64,000 nucleotides of DNA from CAYRGQ01 sp964444885 (GCA_964444885.1 CAYUIZ010000006.1:10580-74579), one strand, 5' to 3'. Shown: positions 34,129 to 43,056, numbered from the stretch's first letter. Translations and numbers: made by a program. The notes: generated by a model not told the origin, from the sequence alone.

Positions 34129-34455
34129 TCAATACAGTGCGCGCCGATGAAGGTGGCCAAAGTAGCCGTGGGTGGGTAGGGATTTCCCCAAGTCGGACGG
34201 CATGTTGCAGACAACAATGCGGCAAACTACCACCGCTTCCAACGCAGGCATCTGCGTATCCGCCTGCTTTTTATCTTGCTTCTTCAGTTTGGACCCGCCG
34301 CGCACATAGGGTGCAACCAGCGCTTCAACGTCCCAATCGTTCCGATCAGCAGCGTTGACCCCGCAGACGGCCTTGATGGGCCCGCCCGCCTCGATTTGCA
34401 CGCCTGCCGCCAAGCATCCCCCACTCATCAAGAGGAGAAACACCACAAGACACAC
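34129..34455 (-). CDS. Hypothetical small exported protein, possibly decayed
   Basis: An open frame from TTG 34497 or GTG 34455. GTG 34455 is preferred because TAGATTTG (34502-34495), a perfect -7 box, overlaps the TTG. About 108 residues: a hydrophobic start (CLVVFLLLMSGGCLAAG) that may be a lipoprotein signal, then GGPIKAVCGVNAADRNDW. The IKAVCGV stretch resembles a small Bacteroidota lipoprotein family I cannot name. The C-terminal part (VVVCRIVVCNMPSDLG) does not look protein-like, so a frameshift or non-coding origin is possible. Confidence 0.35.
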   Translation of the reverse strand: MCLVVFLLLMSGGCLAAGVQIEAGGPIKAVCGVNAADRNDWDVEALVAPYVRGGSKLKKQDKKQADTQMPALEAVVVCRIVVCNMPSDLGKSLPTHGYFGHLHRRALY

Positions 34456-34665
34456 CTTGGGCGCAGGATCACGGAAGGGTAGCGTTAACGGTCTCAAATC
34501 TATACAAAACCCTGAAAAACCATGCCATAAATTTAGCCCACGTCACAAATGATAATTCACTGACAATGTTACGCCACATTGAGCAGGCCGCGGTAACGGA
34601 TGGTATAGGGCGAAGCGGCGCGGGCGGGACACCCGCCAAGGTGGCAGACGTCTTTTCCATCCCTC

Positions 34666-35664
34666 CTACCGATGCTTACCGGCGTGGGTTTCCAGCAGTC
34701 CGTCGACGACTTCTTGCGTCGTATCGGGGTAATCAACCGCGATTCGGCTCTTGCTGTTTAGCCACGAGGCAATAGCGAGTTCATTCTTGGGTTTCAGGTT
34801 CTTGATTACCGGCACGCCCATTTCCTGCAATGCCGCGGCATTGAGATGTTGCTCGTACTGGTTTTTCATCGGGATGACAAGCAGTTTCTTATTGAGATAC
34901 AGGGCTTCGGCGGGGGTCTCAAACCCTGCCCCGCATAGTACGCCTGCCGCACTGGCCATGCTCCGGATGAAAGACTCGTTATCGATGGGCTGCACACGCA
35001 CGTTCTTCACCTCAAAAGGGGTTTGGTTGTGTTTGGAAAACACGTGCCATTCCACATCCGGAAAATGCATGAGGCGCTTCAACAGCAGCGCGTCATCATA
35101 AGCAGGCAGATACACCGTATAGTGCGCACCCTCGGTGACGTCCAGTTCGCGTACTTGCCGGCGGATGACCGGTGTGTGGATACGATCGCCATAACGCTTG
35201 AAATGGAACCCGTAGTTGATGTGCGTCGGTGCATAATTCTTCATGATAAACTTGCCCATCATGTCGGTATCCTTGGGTTTTGGCGACTGCGAATCGAGCG
35301 CGGCCGACTGATGGCTCAGGCCCACGCAAAAGCTATCTTTCAGCTGGCAGGCCCACGCCGATATCGGCTCAAAATCATTGATTACCAAATCATAACCCTC
35401 TACAGCAAGCGAATTCACCTCCTTGACAAGCCGGCGGACCGTTGAGCTCATAAACGTGCGCCATAGGTCGACCCCGCCCTTGCGGCCGAAAATAAAGCTC
35501 AGCCCATGCATCCGGTATTTGACCTCGAATGGCAAATGCAGATCAGCCTGTATTCCGCTGACCAAAACATCCACATTCGCACGCTTTTGGAGACAAGGAA
35601 CGATATCCATAGCCCTGCTTAAGTGGCCATTGCCGGTTCCTTGTATCGCATATAATACTTTCAT
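34666..35664 (-). CDS. Glycosyltransferase of the MJ1255/MurG-like (GT-B) type
   Basis: About 332 residues from ATG 35664 (MKVLYAIQGTGNGHLSRAMD); upstream residues in the open frame are leader. The N-terminal Gly-rich GTGNGHLSRA and the C-terminal sugar-nucleotide region (SAAGVLCGAGFETPAEALYL, IPMKNQYEQHLNAAALQEMG) match the family of MurG-like transferases typified by MJ1255/VC2487. A cytosolic or membrane-associated enzyme; the acceptor is unknown. Monocistronic. Confidence 0.85.
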   Translation of the reverse strand: MKVLYAIQGTGNGHLSRAMDIVPCLQKRANVDVLVSGIQADLHLPFEVKYRMHGLSFIFGRKGGVDLWRTFMSSTVRRLVKEVNSLAVEGYDLVINDFEPISAWACQLKDSFCVGLSHQSAALDSQSPKPKDTDMMGKFIMKNYAPTHINYGFHFKRYGDRIHTPVIRRQVRELDVTEGAHYTVYLPAYDDALLLKRLMHFPDVEWHVFSKHNQTPFEVKNVRVQPIDNESFIRSMASAAGVLCGAGFETPAEALYLNKKLLVIPMKNQYEQHLNAAALQEMGVPVIKNLKPKNELAIASWLNSKSRIAVDYPDTTQEVVDGLLETHAGKHR

Positions 35665-35744
35665 AGCGCCATCGTAATTGACATGCAACAAACGAAGAGC
35701 GAATGTAGTGCAAATTTCGCTGAATAAAAATGTCCTGAAAAACG

Positions 35745-35752
35745 TATCTTTG
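35745..35752 (+). promoter_or_regulatory. -7 promoter element for the S1/P1-like gene
   Basis: TATCTTTG matches TAnnTTTG exactly, 118 nt before the ATG at 35863. No clear -33 box, so support is moderate. Confidence 0.35.
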
Positions 35753-35862
35753 ATATACCAATTATAAAACCGCTCTTGGTGGACTATTAGGTCGATGGCC
35801 ACGTGCTATCGGACCGGCGTTACGAAACATTAACAATTGGTTAACCCACTAATCCGGCAACG

Positions 35863-36810
35863 ATGAAGCGACTTCTTTTTTCATGCGTGGCACTAGTTCT
35901 GGCTTTATGTTTTATGTCATGGGGATTCCACGCCCATCGCGTGATCAACAGAATGGCCGTATTTACCCTGCCCGTCGAGGTATCCGGCTTCTTCAAGGAT
36001 TATGCGGATTACATCAGCGAACACGCCATCGATGCCGACAAACGTTGTTACGCGGACACCGCCGAGTCGCCGCGGCACTACATTGATGCGGACAACTACG
36101 GCATCGCGCCCTTTGATACCATTCCCGTCCACTGGTCCGCCGCTGTTGAAAAGCTGTCCGAACGACGGCTGCTGGCTAACGGCATAATTCCCTGGCAGAT
36201 CAACCGAAGCTACCATAACTTAGTGCGTGCCATGGCCGAAAAAGACCTGAACCAAATCCTGCGCCATGCCGCGGACTTGGGACACTACCTTGCCGATGCC
36301 CACGTTCCCCTGCACACCACCGCCAACTACAACGGCCGGCAGACGGGCCAAATAGGAATCCACGCGTTCTGGGAAAGCCGATTACCTGAAATGTTCGCCT
36401 CGGAATACAATTTTTTTGTCGGTCGGGCGCAGTACGTCGAATCGCCACTGGATGAAGGATGGTCCGTCATCCGGGAAAGTTTTGCGTTAGTGGACTCCGT
36501 ACTTTCCATCGAAAAGGAGCTGAGCGAAACGTTTCGCGAAGACGCCAAATACGCTTACGTAACCCGCAACAACATACTCGTCCGCACCTATTCAGACGCC
36601 TACGCCACGGCGTATCACGACGCGTTGCAGGATATGGTGCAGCGGCGCATGCGGGCCTCCATACTGCGCATCGGCAATTTTTGGTACTCGGCGTGGGTAG
36701 ACGCCGGCCAGCCGAATCTGCGTCCCCTCACCAAGCGTACGGTCGTGCTGGATAGTGTCCCCGCCCCGGCCTCAGGCCAGAAGCCCATAGGCCGCGAGGA
36801 GTGGCACTAG
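35863..36810 (+). CDS. Exported S1/P1 nuclease or zinc-dependent phospholipase C-like protein
   Basis: 315 residues. The signal peptide ends just before WGFHAHRVINRMAVFTLP; a mature N-terminal Trp followed by His is the zinc-ligand start typical of the phospholipase C/P1 nuclease superfamily. Further ligands are likely in SRHYID (SPRHYIDADNYG), DLGHYLADAHVPLHTT and GIHAFWESRLPE. The protein is mostly helical, as expected. Whether it cuts nucleic acids or phospholipids cannot be told. It ends 11 nt from the convergent collagen-like gene. Confidence 0.87.
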   Translation: MKRLLFSCVALVLALCFMSWGFHAHRVINRMAVFTLPVEVSGFFKDYADYISEHAIDADKRCYADTAESPRHYIDADNYGIAPFDTIPVHWSAAVEKLSERRLLANGIIPWQINRSYHNLVRAMAEKDLNQILRHAADLGHYLADAHVPLHTTANYNGRQTGQIGIHAFWESRLPEMFASEYNFFVGRAQYVESPLDEGWSVIRESFALVDSVLSIEKELSETFREDAKYAYVTRNNILVRTYSDAYATAYHDALQDMVQRRMRASILRIGNFWYSAWVDAGQPNLRPLTKRTVVLDSVPAPASGQKPIGREEWH

Positions 36811-36821
36811 CCCTACCCGGA

Positions 36822-37490
36822 TCAGTCGCGAATGCCTAGCGCTTGCTTGACTGACTGGTAGTTCGACAAATCCAGCTGGCCGCTCGCCTGCGCGGAAAAG
36901 ATCTGTGAAGCTTCGGCGAATATCACCTTGATTTTCCGGAATGTGAGCGGCGAGCCGTAAGGAAGCGTCCCGTTAGGCGTCATAGCCCGTAAACCCAATC
37001 GATATGTGTTTGTTGCCGCCGAGAGTTGGTGAATGAAATAGCGTATTTGGTAGTCACCTGTAGACCCTAGTCCGGGCGACTGAAACCAAGCGGTTGGCAC
37101 CTCATTGTCTGGATTGTAATACACCAAGATCATACTGTTGTCCACGACTTCGCGGGATATGGAGAGGGTTAAGTCTAGGTTGTTCGTGAACGTGTGCGCC
37201 CCGAATTCATAGAGTAGCACGTTTGCGTTGCCAGGATCGCCCTTTGGCCCACGCGCGCCGGTAGCACCAGTAGCACCACGCGGACCGGTAGCACCGGTAG
37301 CACCCGTCGCACCACGAGGCCCAGTAGCGCCCGGATCGCCCTTATCACCTTTGTCACCTTTGTCACCCTTATCGCCTCGAACTCCCTGTTCGCCTTGGGG
37401 GCCTATGGGCCCGGTATCGCCTTTTTCGCAACTTGTCAACGTAAATACCACAGAAGCGATAACGACCATCATTAGTTTGAGTGCTTTCAT
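36822..37490 (-). CDS. Collagen-like repeat lipoprotein
   Basis: 222 residues. Lipobox VFTLTSC (Cys 21), then 22 consecutive Gly-X-Y triplets (residues 24-89; runs of GDK, GAT and GPR), then a C-terminal globular beta domain of about 130 residues (NVLLYEFGAHTFTNNLDLTL, IRYFIHQLSAATNTYRLGL). The repeats should form a short collagen triple helix that trimerises the protein on the cell surface, with the globular domain displayed outward. Function unknown; adhesion is possible. Monocistronic between the convergent zinc enzyme and MocR. Confidence 0.88.
   Translation of the reverse strand: MKALKLMMVVIASVVFTLTSCEKGDTGPIGPQGEQGVRGDKGDKGDKGDKGDPGATGPRGATGATGATGPRGATGATGARGPKGDPGNANVLLYEFGAHTFTNNLDLTLSISREVVDNSMILVYYNPDNEVPTAWFQSPGLGSTGDYQIRYFIHQLSAATNTYRLGLRAMTPNGTLPYGSPLTFRKIKVIFAEASQIFSAQASGQLDLSNYQSVKQALGIRD
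37224..37421 (-). repeat. Tandem 9-nt repeats encoding the collagen-like segment
   Basis: Short direct repeats (Gly-X-Y codon units such as GDK, GAT, GPR) run for about 198 bp inside the lipoprotein gene. They may vary in number between strains by slippage. Confidence 0.85.
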
Positions 37491-37582
37491 AATTCCACAA
37501 GTTTTTGTTAGTCAATCTTTATTCATCAAGCCAAAGGTGGCTATCGCTGTCGACAACAACAATCCCTATTTTGGTGTAGTTT

Positions 37583-39073
37583 TCAAACAACTGTTCCTCT
37601 TGTCACTTTCGAGAGGATTCGCACGGCTTCGGTGAGCTCCTCCAGTGACAAACTCCCAAACCCCAGGCGGATGCCGCTATGGGCTTTGGACTGGTACAGG
37701 AGGTGGCGAGGCAGAAACAGGTCATGCTTCACACAGGCCGTGGCCAGCCTCATGAGGTTGACAGCTTCGGGCCACTTGGTCCAGATCGCCAAGCCGCCGG
37801 CGGGCTTCTCATAGTGCACACAACCCCCGAGATGCTGGTCAAGCAACGCAGCGAGGTGATCGCGCCGCAGCCGGTATTGCTTGGTAGCCTTCTTCAGATA
37901 GCGATGTATTTCCCCATCATCGATGAGCTCGCCAAGTGCGAGTTCGGTAAGAACATCGCCATAGCGATCCATGATGCCCAAAAGTTTGCCCATTTCGCTG
38001 ACCAAGGGCGCGGGTGCCACAATAAATCCAGAACGGAACCCCGAAGCCAAGGACTTGCCAAACGTGCCGACATACACGACCATTCCTTGGGTATCCGCGC
38101 TGGCCATGGGCAGCAAAGGACTTCCTTCGTAATGAAAATCGTAGTCATAATCATCCTCCAAAATCACAAAGCCGTACTGGGCGGATAATTCCAGCAGGGC
38201 TAAGCGCCGTGATGCCTGCAGGGTCACCGTCGTGGGATAATGATGATGCGACGTGACGTATAACAGGCGCAGGGGGTGCTGCTCGCAAAAGGCACGAACC
38301 GCCTCGACATTGATACCATCTTGGTCTACGGGCACGGTCGTAATGCGGGCGCCGGCTTTCTGCAAAATCATGTTCGTCGCAAAATAACTCAGGTCGCCCA
38401 CAATCACGTGGTCTCCGGGACTGATCAGTGCTTCGGCAACGATATAAATGCTCAGTTCCTGGCTACGGGTTACCAGCATATTGCTCGGCGAAATATGCAA
38501 TCCCCGGGTCAGGTTCAGGAAGTTGGCGAGATTTTCTTGGTAATAGCCGTGGCCACGCCGGTTGCGCGGGCTGAGTTTAGCCAGATTGCCGCGGCGCTTC
38601 ATGTTCGTATGCAACAGGCGCGAAAGATGATCCAGATGCGACATCCTCGGATCGGGCAACCCGTCGTCAAACGCGAGGCGGGCGCCCGAATGACCAAACG
38701 GATCGTCGAGTTTAGCCCACTTGCGGTAGGAAAACCCCGGCTGACTGGGATAATTTTCCAGCAACTTCTTGCTGTCTACGCCCAGCTTCCGCGGCTTGTC
38801 CGAATTGCCGGCACGCACGTAGGTGCCACTATTGGGACGTACGCTAATCCAGCCTTGCGCTTCGAGTTCCGCGTAGCTCGCCACCACCGTATTGCGATGA
38901 AGCCCAAGCAACGCTGCCATGCGGCGGCTTCCCGGTATTTTGTGGCCATCCGGCAGATAGCCCCGTTGTATGGCATTCACCATCTGTTGGGCCACTTGCA
39001 AGTAGACTGGCGTAGGCACCGATCGGTCAATCTGAATAAAGCTGGGGTAAGGAACTGAAACCGGACTATCCAT
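37583..39073 (-). CDS. MocR-type GntR/aminotransferase transcriptional regulator
   Basis: 496 residues. The N-terminal GntR winged helix (about 1-90) has HKIPGSRRMAALLGLHRNTV and the wing EAQGWISVRPNSGTYV. The C-terminal class I aminotransferase domain has EDDYDYDFHYEG and the PLP lysine at about 340 in GTFGKSLASGFRSGF. MocR regulators use PLP as a ligand and control vitamin B6, GABA or other amine pathways. It is divergent from the TonB-dependent receptor with only 68 bp between, containing an inverted repeat. That receptor may be its target. Confidence 0.93.
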   Translation of the reverse strand: MDSPVSVPYPSFIQIDRSVPTPVYLQVAQQMVNAIQRGYLPDGHKIPGSRRMAALLGLHRNTVVASYAELEAQGWISVRPNSGTYVRAGNSDKPRKLGVDSKKLLENYPSQPGFSYRKWAKLDDPFGHSGARLAFDDGLPDPRMSHLDHLSRLLHTNMKRRGNLAKLSPRNRRGHGYYQENLANFLNLTRGLHISPSNMLVTRSQELSIYIVAEALISPGDHVIVGDLSYFATNMILQKAGARITTVPVDQDGINVEAVRAFCEQHPLRLLYVTSHHHYPTTVTLQASRRLALLELSAQYGFVILEDDYDYDFHYEGSPLLPMASADTQGMVVYVGTFGKSLASGFRSGFIVAPAPLVSEMGKLLGIMDRYGDVLTELALGELIDDGEIHRYLKKATKQYRLRRDHLAALLDQHLGGCVHYEKPAGGLAIWTKWPEAVNLMRLATACVKHDLFLPRHLLYQSKAHSGIRLGFGSLSLEELTEAVRILSKVTRGTVV

Positions 39074-39085
39074 AATTAAAAAACT

Positions 39086-39103
39086 GGCACCTTATGATGT
39101 GCC
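39086..39103. promoter_or_regulatory. Inverted repeat in the mocR-receptor divergent region
   Basis: GGCAC-8 nt-GTGCC. It sits 12 bp from the MocR start and 38 bp from the receptor start, a natural place for a MocR operator or autoregulatory site. Five-bp arms could occur by chance. Confidence 0.35.
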
Positions 39104-39141
39104 GGAAAGATACGATTTTTGCCAAAAATTGATCATAATCC

Positions 39142-41049
39142 ATGAAAAACTGTACACTTCCGTTTCTTATACTTGCTTCTTTCGCTATTCCTACGTCGGT
39201 TACCGCTCAAATCAGCAACAACACCTCCTCCGCAACGGACCCAGACAGTACGGCCATTTCACTGCATGAGGTGGTCGTCACCGAAAACAGGCTGCACATC
39301 CCCTTCAACCGGGTGAGCCGCAACGTCCAGCTGCTCGGTCGGGAGCAAATCGACGCCCTTCCAGCCCGGTCCATCAACGAACTGCTCAGCTACGTCAGCG
39401 GCGTCGATATCCGCCAGCGCGGTCCCTTCGGCACCCAAGCCGACCTCAGCATCGACGGTGGCACCTTTGAGCAAACGCTGGTGCTGGTCAACGGGATGAA
39501 AATACTTGACCCGCAGACCGGGCACAACAGCCTCAATCTTCCCATTCCGACGGATGCCATCGAACGGATTGAGGTCATCCGCGGACCGGCGGCGCGCATC
39601 TACGGCATCAACAGCCTAACGGGCGCCATCAACATCGTCACTAAAAAACCCGAATCGGACGGGCTGACCGCGCATCTCTACGGCGGATCGAGCTTTCGGC
39701 GGGACACCGCGGGCACTGGCAACGTCTTTCACGGCCGCGGGGCGCAACTGGGATGGCACGCCGTCCGCGCCCGGCACCGGCACAGCTTGTACGGAAGCCA
39801 CGAGTCCGGAAACGGCTACCGGTACAACACGGCATTTCGCAATAACCGGCTGTATTACCAAGGTGACGTCGCGCTTAACAGCGCCAATAACTTGTCGCTG
39901 ATGGGTGGTTATGTGAGCAGTAATTTCGGCGCCAATGGCTTTTATGCGGCGCCCGGGGACGTGGAATCACAGGAAATCGTACAAACCGCATTGGCGGCGG
40001 CCACCCTCCGCAGCCAGCTGCATGAGCGGCTGGTGCTGACGCCGCGCCTCTCCTACCGGTACGGATACGACGACTACCGCTATTTCAGGCACGACCTGAG
40101 CCGTGCCCGGAGCGAGCATTACACGCATACCCTCAACGCCGAGCTGAACGGCACGCTGCACACCAAGGCGGGCGATATTGGACTCGGCTTGGAAACACGC
40201 CACGAGCGGATCAGCAGTTCGAACATCGGCCGGCACCGGCGCGATAATTACGGGCTATACACGGAATTCAGAACGGAGCGAATCACGAACGTCACGCTCA
40301 ATGCGGGTGCATACTTCAACTATAACAGCGATTATGGCTGGCAGGTGTTTCCTGGCTTGGATATGGGGTACCGGATCAACGAACAATGGCGGCTGGTGGC
40401 GCACGCCGGAACCGGGCAGCGTATCCCTTCGTTCACGGATCTTTACCTGGACCAGCGGCCCGGCAACATCGGAAACCCAGAACTACGTTCGGAAAATGCT
40501 TGGCAGGCTGAAGCCGGAATTCGGCGCGACGGCCGACGCTGGAACTTCCACGCCGGCTATTTCTATCGGCAACTTAACGACTTCATCGACTGGGTACGCC
40601 TCAGCAGCGACGAGCCATGGCAACCCCTAAACTTCGCCGGCAACCGGACACATGGCGGCCTGCTTTCCTTCCAGTACCGCCTGTCGCCCGCCGACCATCC
40701 CACCCAATGGAATCTGGGCTTGGGTTATACATTCCTTTCGCCTTCCATCGCCAGCCATGAAACGCCTAGCTACCACTCCAAATATGCGATCGAAAGCCTT
40801 CGGAACCAGCTAGTCACCCACGTGCGCTTGGCACACCGGCGCTTCTCCGCCACGGCAGCTGCGCGCGTCAACGAACGCATTTCCTACAAACGTTATCTGG
40901 TGGCCGATGTGCGGATCGCCTACGATATCCTGCCATTTCGGCTCTACGCTGACTTGCAGAACCTTTCGGACGCCACCTACATCGAAGCGGGCGCTGTGCC
41001 CATGCCGGGCCGATGGTTCAGTTTAGGCATCCATTACACGGTCTTCTAA
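39142..41049 (+). CDS. TonB-dependent outer-membrane receptor
   Basis: 635 residues, smaller than SusC and of the BtuB/siderophore-receptor type. Signal peptide (ending near VTAQI), a TonB-box-like ISLHEVVVTENRL, a plug domain (LSYVSGVDIRQRGPFGTQADLS, RIEVIRGPAARIYGINSLTGAINIVT) and a 22-strand barrel ending in the short YTVF. No SusD partner follows. The gene stands alone opposite a MocR regulator. The ligand is unknown; a vitamin or metal complex is more likely than a glycan. Confidence 0.93.
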   Translation: MKNCTLPFLILASFAIPTSVTAQISNNTSSATDPDSTAISLHEVVVTENRLHIPFNRVSRNVQLLGREQIDALPARSINELLSYVSGVDIRQRGPFGTQADLSIDGGTFEQTLVLVNGMKILDPQTGHNSLNLPIPTDAIERIEVIRGPAARIYGINSLTGAINIVTKKPESDGLTAHLYGGSSFRRDTAGTGNVFHGRGAQLGWHAVRARHRHSLYGSHESGNGYRYNTAFRNNRLYYQGDVALNSANNLSLMGGYVSSNFGANGFYAAPGDVESQEIVQTALAAATLRSQLHERLVLTPRLSYRYGYDDYRYFRHDLSRARSEHYTHTLNAELNGTLHTKAGDIGLGLETRHERISSSNIGRHRRDNYGLYTEFRTERITNVTLNAGAYFNYNSDYGWQVFPGLDMGYRINEQWRLVAHAGTGQRIPSFTDLYLDQRPGNIGNPELRSENAWQAEAGIRRDGRRWNFHAGYFYRQLNDFIDWVRLSSDEPWQPLNFAGNRTHGGLLSFQYRLSPADHPTQWNLGLGYTFLSPSIASHETPSYHSKYAIESLRNQLVTHVRLAHRRFSATAAARVNERISYKRYLVADVRIAYDILPFRLYADLQNLSDATYIEAGAVPMPGRWFSLGIHYTVF

Positions 41050-41065
41050 AGCCCGGGGAGGATGC

Positions 41066-41806
41066 TTATTCGGTTTCCTTGCCAACAGCGTACCAGATCC
41101 CTCCTACGATATGTTCGAGGAATTCCGGTTCGTCGAATGACTCGGACGTGTGGCCCAGTGCGGTGTAGAATACCCGCCCTCCGTCATACACGTGGTACCA
41201 AGACAGGGGGTGGTAATCCCCCATTTTGCCGCCTTCATAGCTATTTTCGTCGAGTGTCATCAGCAACTCGGTATCGGGGTTCAGATCGCGGAAGTCGTAC
41301 CACTCGTCATTGCGTGTCCATACGTCTGGCAGGTGCCGGGTCGACGGATGGTTTTTGTTGACCACGTGGATATCGGCTACTTGAGTCGCGGGGTGACTCA
41401 TGAAGTAACCGCCAATCAACTTGCCATACCAAGGCCATTCGTATTCCGTATCCGCAGCCGCGTGAATACCCACAAATCCCTTTCCGGACTGGATGAAGCG
41501 CATAAAGGCCGCCTTTTGGTCGTCGTCAAGGATGGTGCCCGTCGTGCTGAGAAACACGACCGCTGCGTAGCGCTTGAGGTTTTCGTCGGTAAAAAGGGAG
41601 GCGTCTTCGGAATGCTCGGCCACAAAACCGTGGACATCGCCCAGGGCCTGGAGCGTAGCGGCGCCTTTTTCAATATTGTCATGCCGGAATCCGGCCGTTT
41701 TGGAAAAAACAAGAATTACGGGGGGCTCTTCGGAGACTTTGGCTTCGCAGCTTAGCGCCAACATCCCGAAAGCGATAAGAACCAAAAAGCTGAGGTATCG
41801 TAGCAT
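41066..41806 (-). CDS. ThuA-domain lipoprotein
   Basis: About 246 residues from ATG 41806. Lipobox MLALSC, then a ThuA (class I glutamine amidotransferase-like) domain: ILVFSKTAGFRHDNIEKG, VVFLSTTGTILDDDQ, GKGFVGIHAAADTEYEWPWYG, IGGYFMSHP and YHVYDGGRVFYTALGHTSE. ThuA-type proteins act in 3-keto-sugar or trehalose metabolism in other bacteria; this exported form is common in Bacteroidota. The longer open frame to 41962 runs into the inverted repeat and is rejected. Confidence 0.9.
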   Translation of the reverse strand: MLRYLSFLVLIAFGMLALSCEAKVSEEPPVILVFSKTAGFRHDNIEKGAATLQALGDVHGFVAEHSEDASLFTDENLKRYAAVVFLSTTGTILDDDQKAAFMRFIQSGKGFVGIHAAADTEYEWPWYGKLIGGYFMSHPATQVADIHVVNKNHPSTRHLPDVWTRNDEWYDFRDLNPDTELLMTLDENSYEGGKMGDYHPLSWYHVYDGGRVFYTALGHTSESFDEPEFLEHIVGGIWYAVGKETE

Positions 41807-41910
41807 AATGTGGGTTGTTAATGTTGTTTTCAAGGTGCAAGATAGGAAAATCCCACGAAATGTATTGCCCTGCGCACAAACCTGCAGGAAATCCGTAAAA
41901 CGTCCTCCAC

Positions 41911-41969
41911 CCCCTAAGGGTGCGCTATTTTCCAGTCCCGGGGTTTCAACCCCGGGGACCAATTAGGGG
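41911..41969. repeat. REP-like inverted repeat
   Basis: A nested palindrome of 59 bp. The outer arms are CCCCTAA and TTAGGGG. The inner hairpin (41937-41956) is CCCGGGGTT-TC-AACCCCGGG, a 9-bp perfect stem. The core GGGTTGAAACCC on the minus strand resembles REP elements mobilised by RAYT (IS200-like) transposases; no such gene is in the window. It sits in the 303-bp gap between the ThuA and sugar-isomerase genes. Confidence 0.55.
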
Positions 41970-42109
41970 AAAGAGTAGCTATTCTTTAATCGGAACGTCG
42001 GTTAAAAGCGATTTTCTACAAACCTCGGATCGCGTTGCAATTCCGGCCTATTTTACCTACGTTTGGAACTACCAAACAAACGTAAATTCTGTAATCCAAC
42101 ACCATCCCG

Positions 42110-43000
42110 ATGAAAACCAATCTGCCCTTACTGTCAAGGAGAAGCGCAATCAAGGCCACTGCCGCCACGGCACTGCTTAGCGGCAGCCTGCTGCATCGCT
42201 TATCGGCAACTGAAAGCGCACTGCCCGTGGAGCTGCGAGGCAAGATTAACCATTCGGTTTGCCGCTGGTGCTACCCCTCCATCCCACTGGAGGAATTGTG
42301 CGCGGCGGCCGTTGAAATTGGGCTGAAGTCGATCGAGTTGGTTGGTCCTGACGAATGGCCCGTATTAAAAAAATACGGACTCACCGCCGCCCTCCCCCAC
42401 GGAGCGGGAAAAGGTATCGAACAGGGATTCAATAACCCCGCGTACCACGATGAGCTGGTTGCTAGCTACGAGCGGGTGATTCCGCTGGTGGCCGCCGCTG
42501 GTTACAACCAGATTATCTGTTTTTCAGGAAATCGCAATGGGCTGGACGATCAGCAAGGGATCGAAAACTCCGCCCGTGGGCTGAAACGGCTCGTCGAAAC
42601 TGCGGAAAAACACGGCGTAACCCTAGTGATGGAGTTGCTGAATAGCAAAGTAAACCATCCGGATTACCAATGCGACCACACGGAATGGGGCGTGGCGCTC
42701 TGCGATGCGGTGGGGTCACCGCGTTTTAAACTGCTCTATGACATTTACCACATGCAAATCATGGAGGGCGATGTGATTGCCACGATCAGAAAGCACCATA
42801 AATACATCGCCCACTATCATACGGGCGGCGTGCCCGGACGAAATGAAATCGACGATACGCAGGAGCTGAATTACCCGGCCATTATGAAGGCGATCGTGGA
42901 CACGGGCTTCACGGGTTATGTGGCCCAGGAGTTTATCCCCACTTGGTCTGACCCGCTGGAATCCCTAAAGCAAGCGGTGTTACGTTGCGACGTGGGCTAA
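42110..43000 (+). CDS. Tat-exported TIM-barrel sugar isomerase, hydroxypyruvate isomerase-like
   Basis: 296 residues. The N-terminus LSRRSAIKATAATALLSGS is a twin-arginine signal. The mature part is a xylose-isomerase-like TIM barrel of the hydroxypyruvate isomerase type (KINHSVCRWCYPSIPLEELC, SIELVGPDEWPVLKKYGL, LVMELLNSKVNHPDYQC, LLYDIYHMQIMEGDV, AHYHTGGVPGRNEI, FTGYVAQEFIPTW). Probable metal ligands are Glu in MELLN, Asp in YDIYH, His in HTGG and Glu in QEF. Periplasmic location is unusual for an isomerase but typical of this exported Bacteroidota group. Substrate unknown. Confidence 0.88.
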   Translation: MKTNLPLLSRRSAIKATAATALLSGSLLHRLSATESALPVELRGKINHSVCRWCYPSIPLEELCAAAVEIGLKSIELVGPDEWPVLKKYGLTAALPHGAGKGIEQGFNNPAYHDELVASYERVIPLVAAAGYNQIICFSGNRNGLDDQQGIENSARGLKRLVETAEKHGVTLVMELLNSKVNHPDYQCDHTEWGVALCDAVGSPRFKLLYDIYHMQIMEGDVIATIRKHHKYIAHYHTGGVPGRNEIDDTQELNYPAIMKAIVDTGFTGYVAQEFIPTWSDPLESLKQAVLRCDVG

Positions 43001-43056
43001 ATTTCGCCTCGGAGCCGCTGCATCAGGCGGTAAACGTCGCAGGGTTTGGGGAGCGG

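Noticed and set aside
36524..36537. GCGAAACGTTTCGC perfect palindrome, similar to the LacI-like sites
   Set aside because: It lies inside the coding sequence of the S1/P1-like gene and has different flanks (GCG instead of TA), so it is probably chance codon use.
37224..37421. Regular short repeats that could suggest a CRISPR or minisatellite
   Set aside because: They are in-frame Gly-X-Y codon repeats without spacers; no cas gene is nearby.
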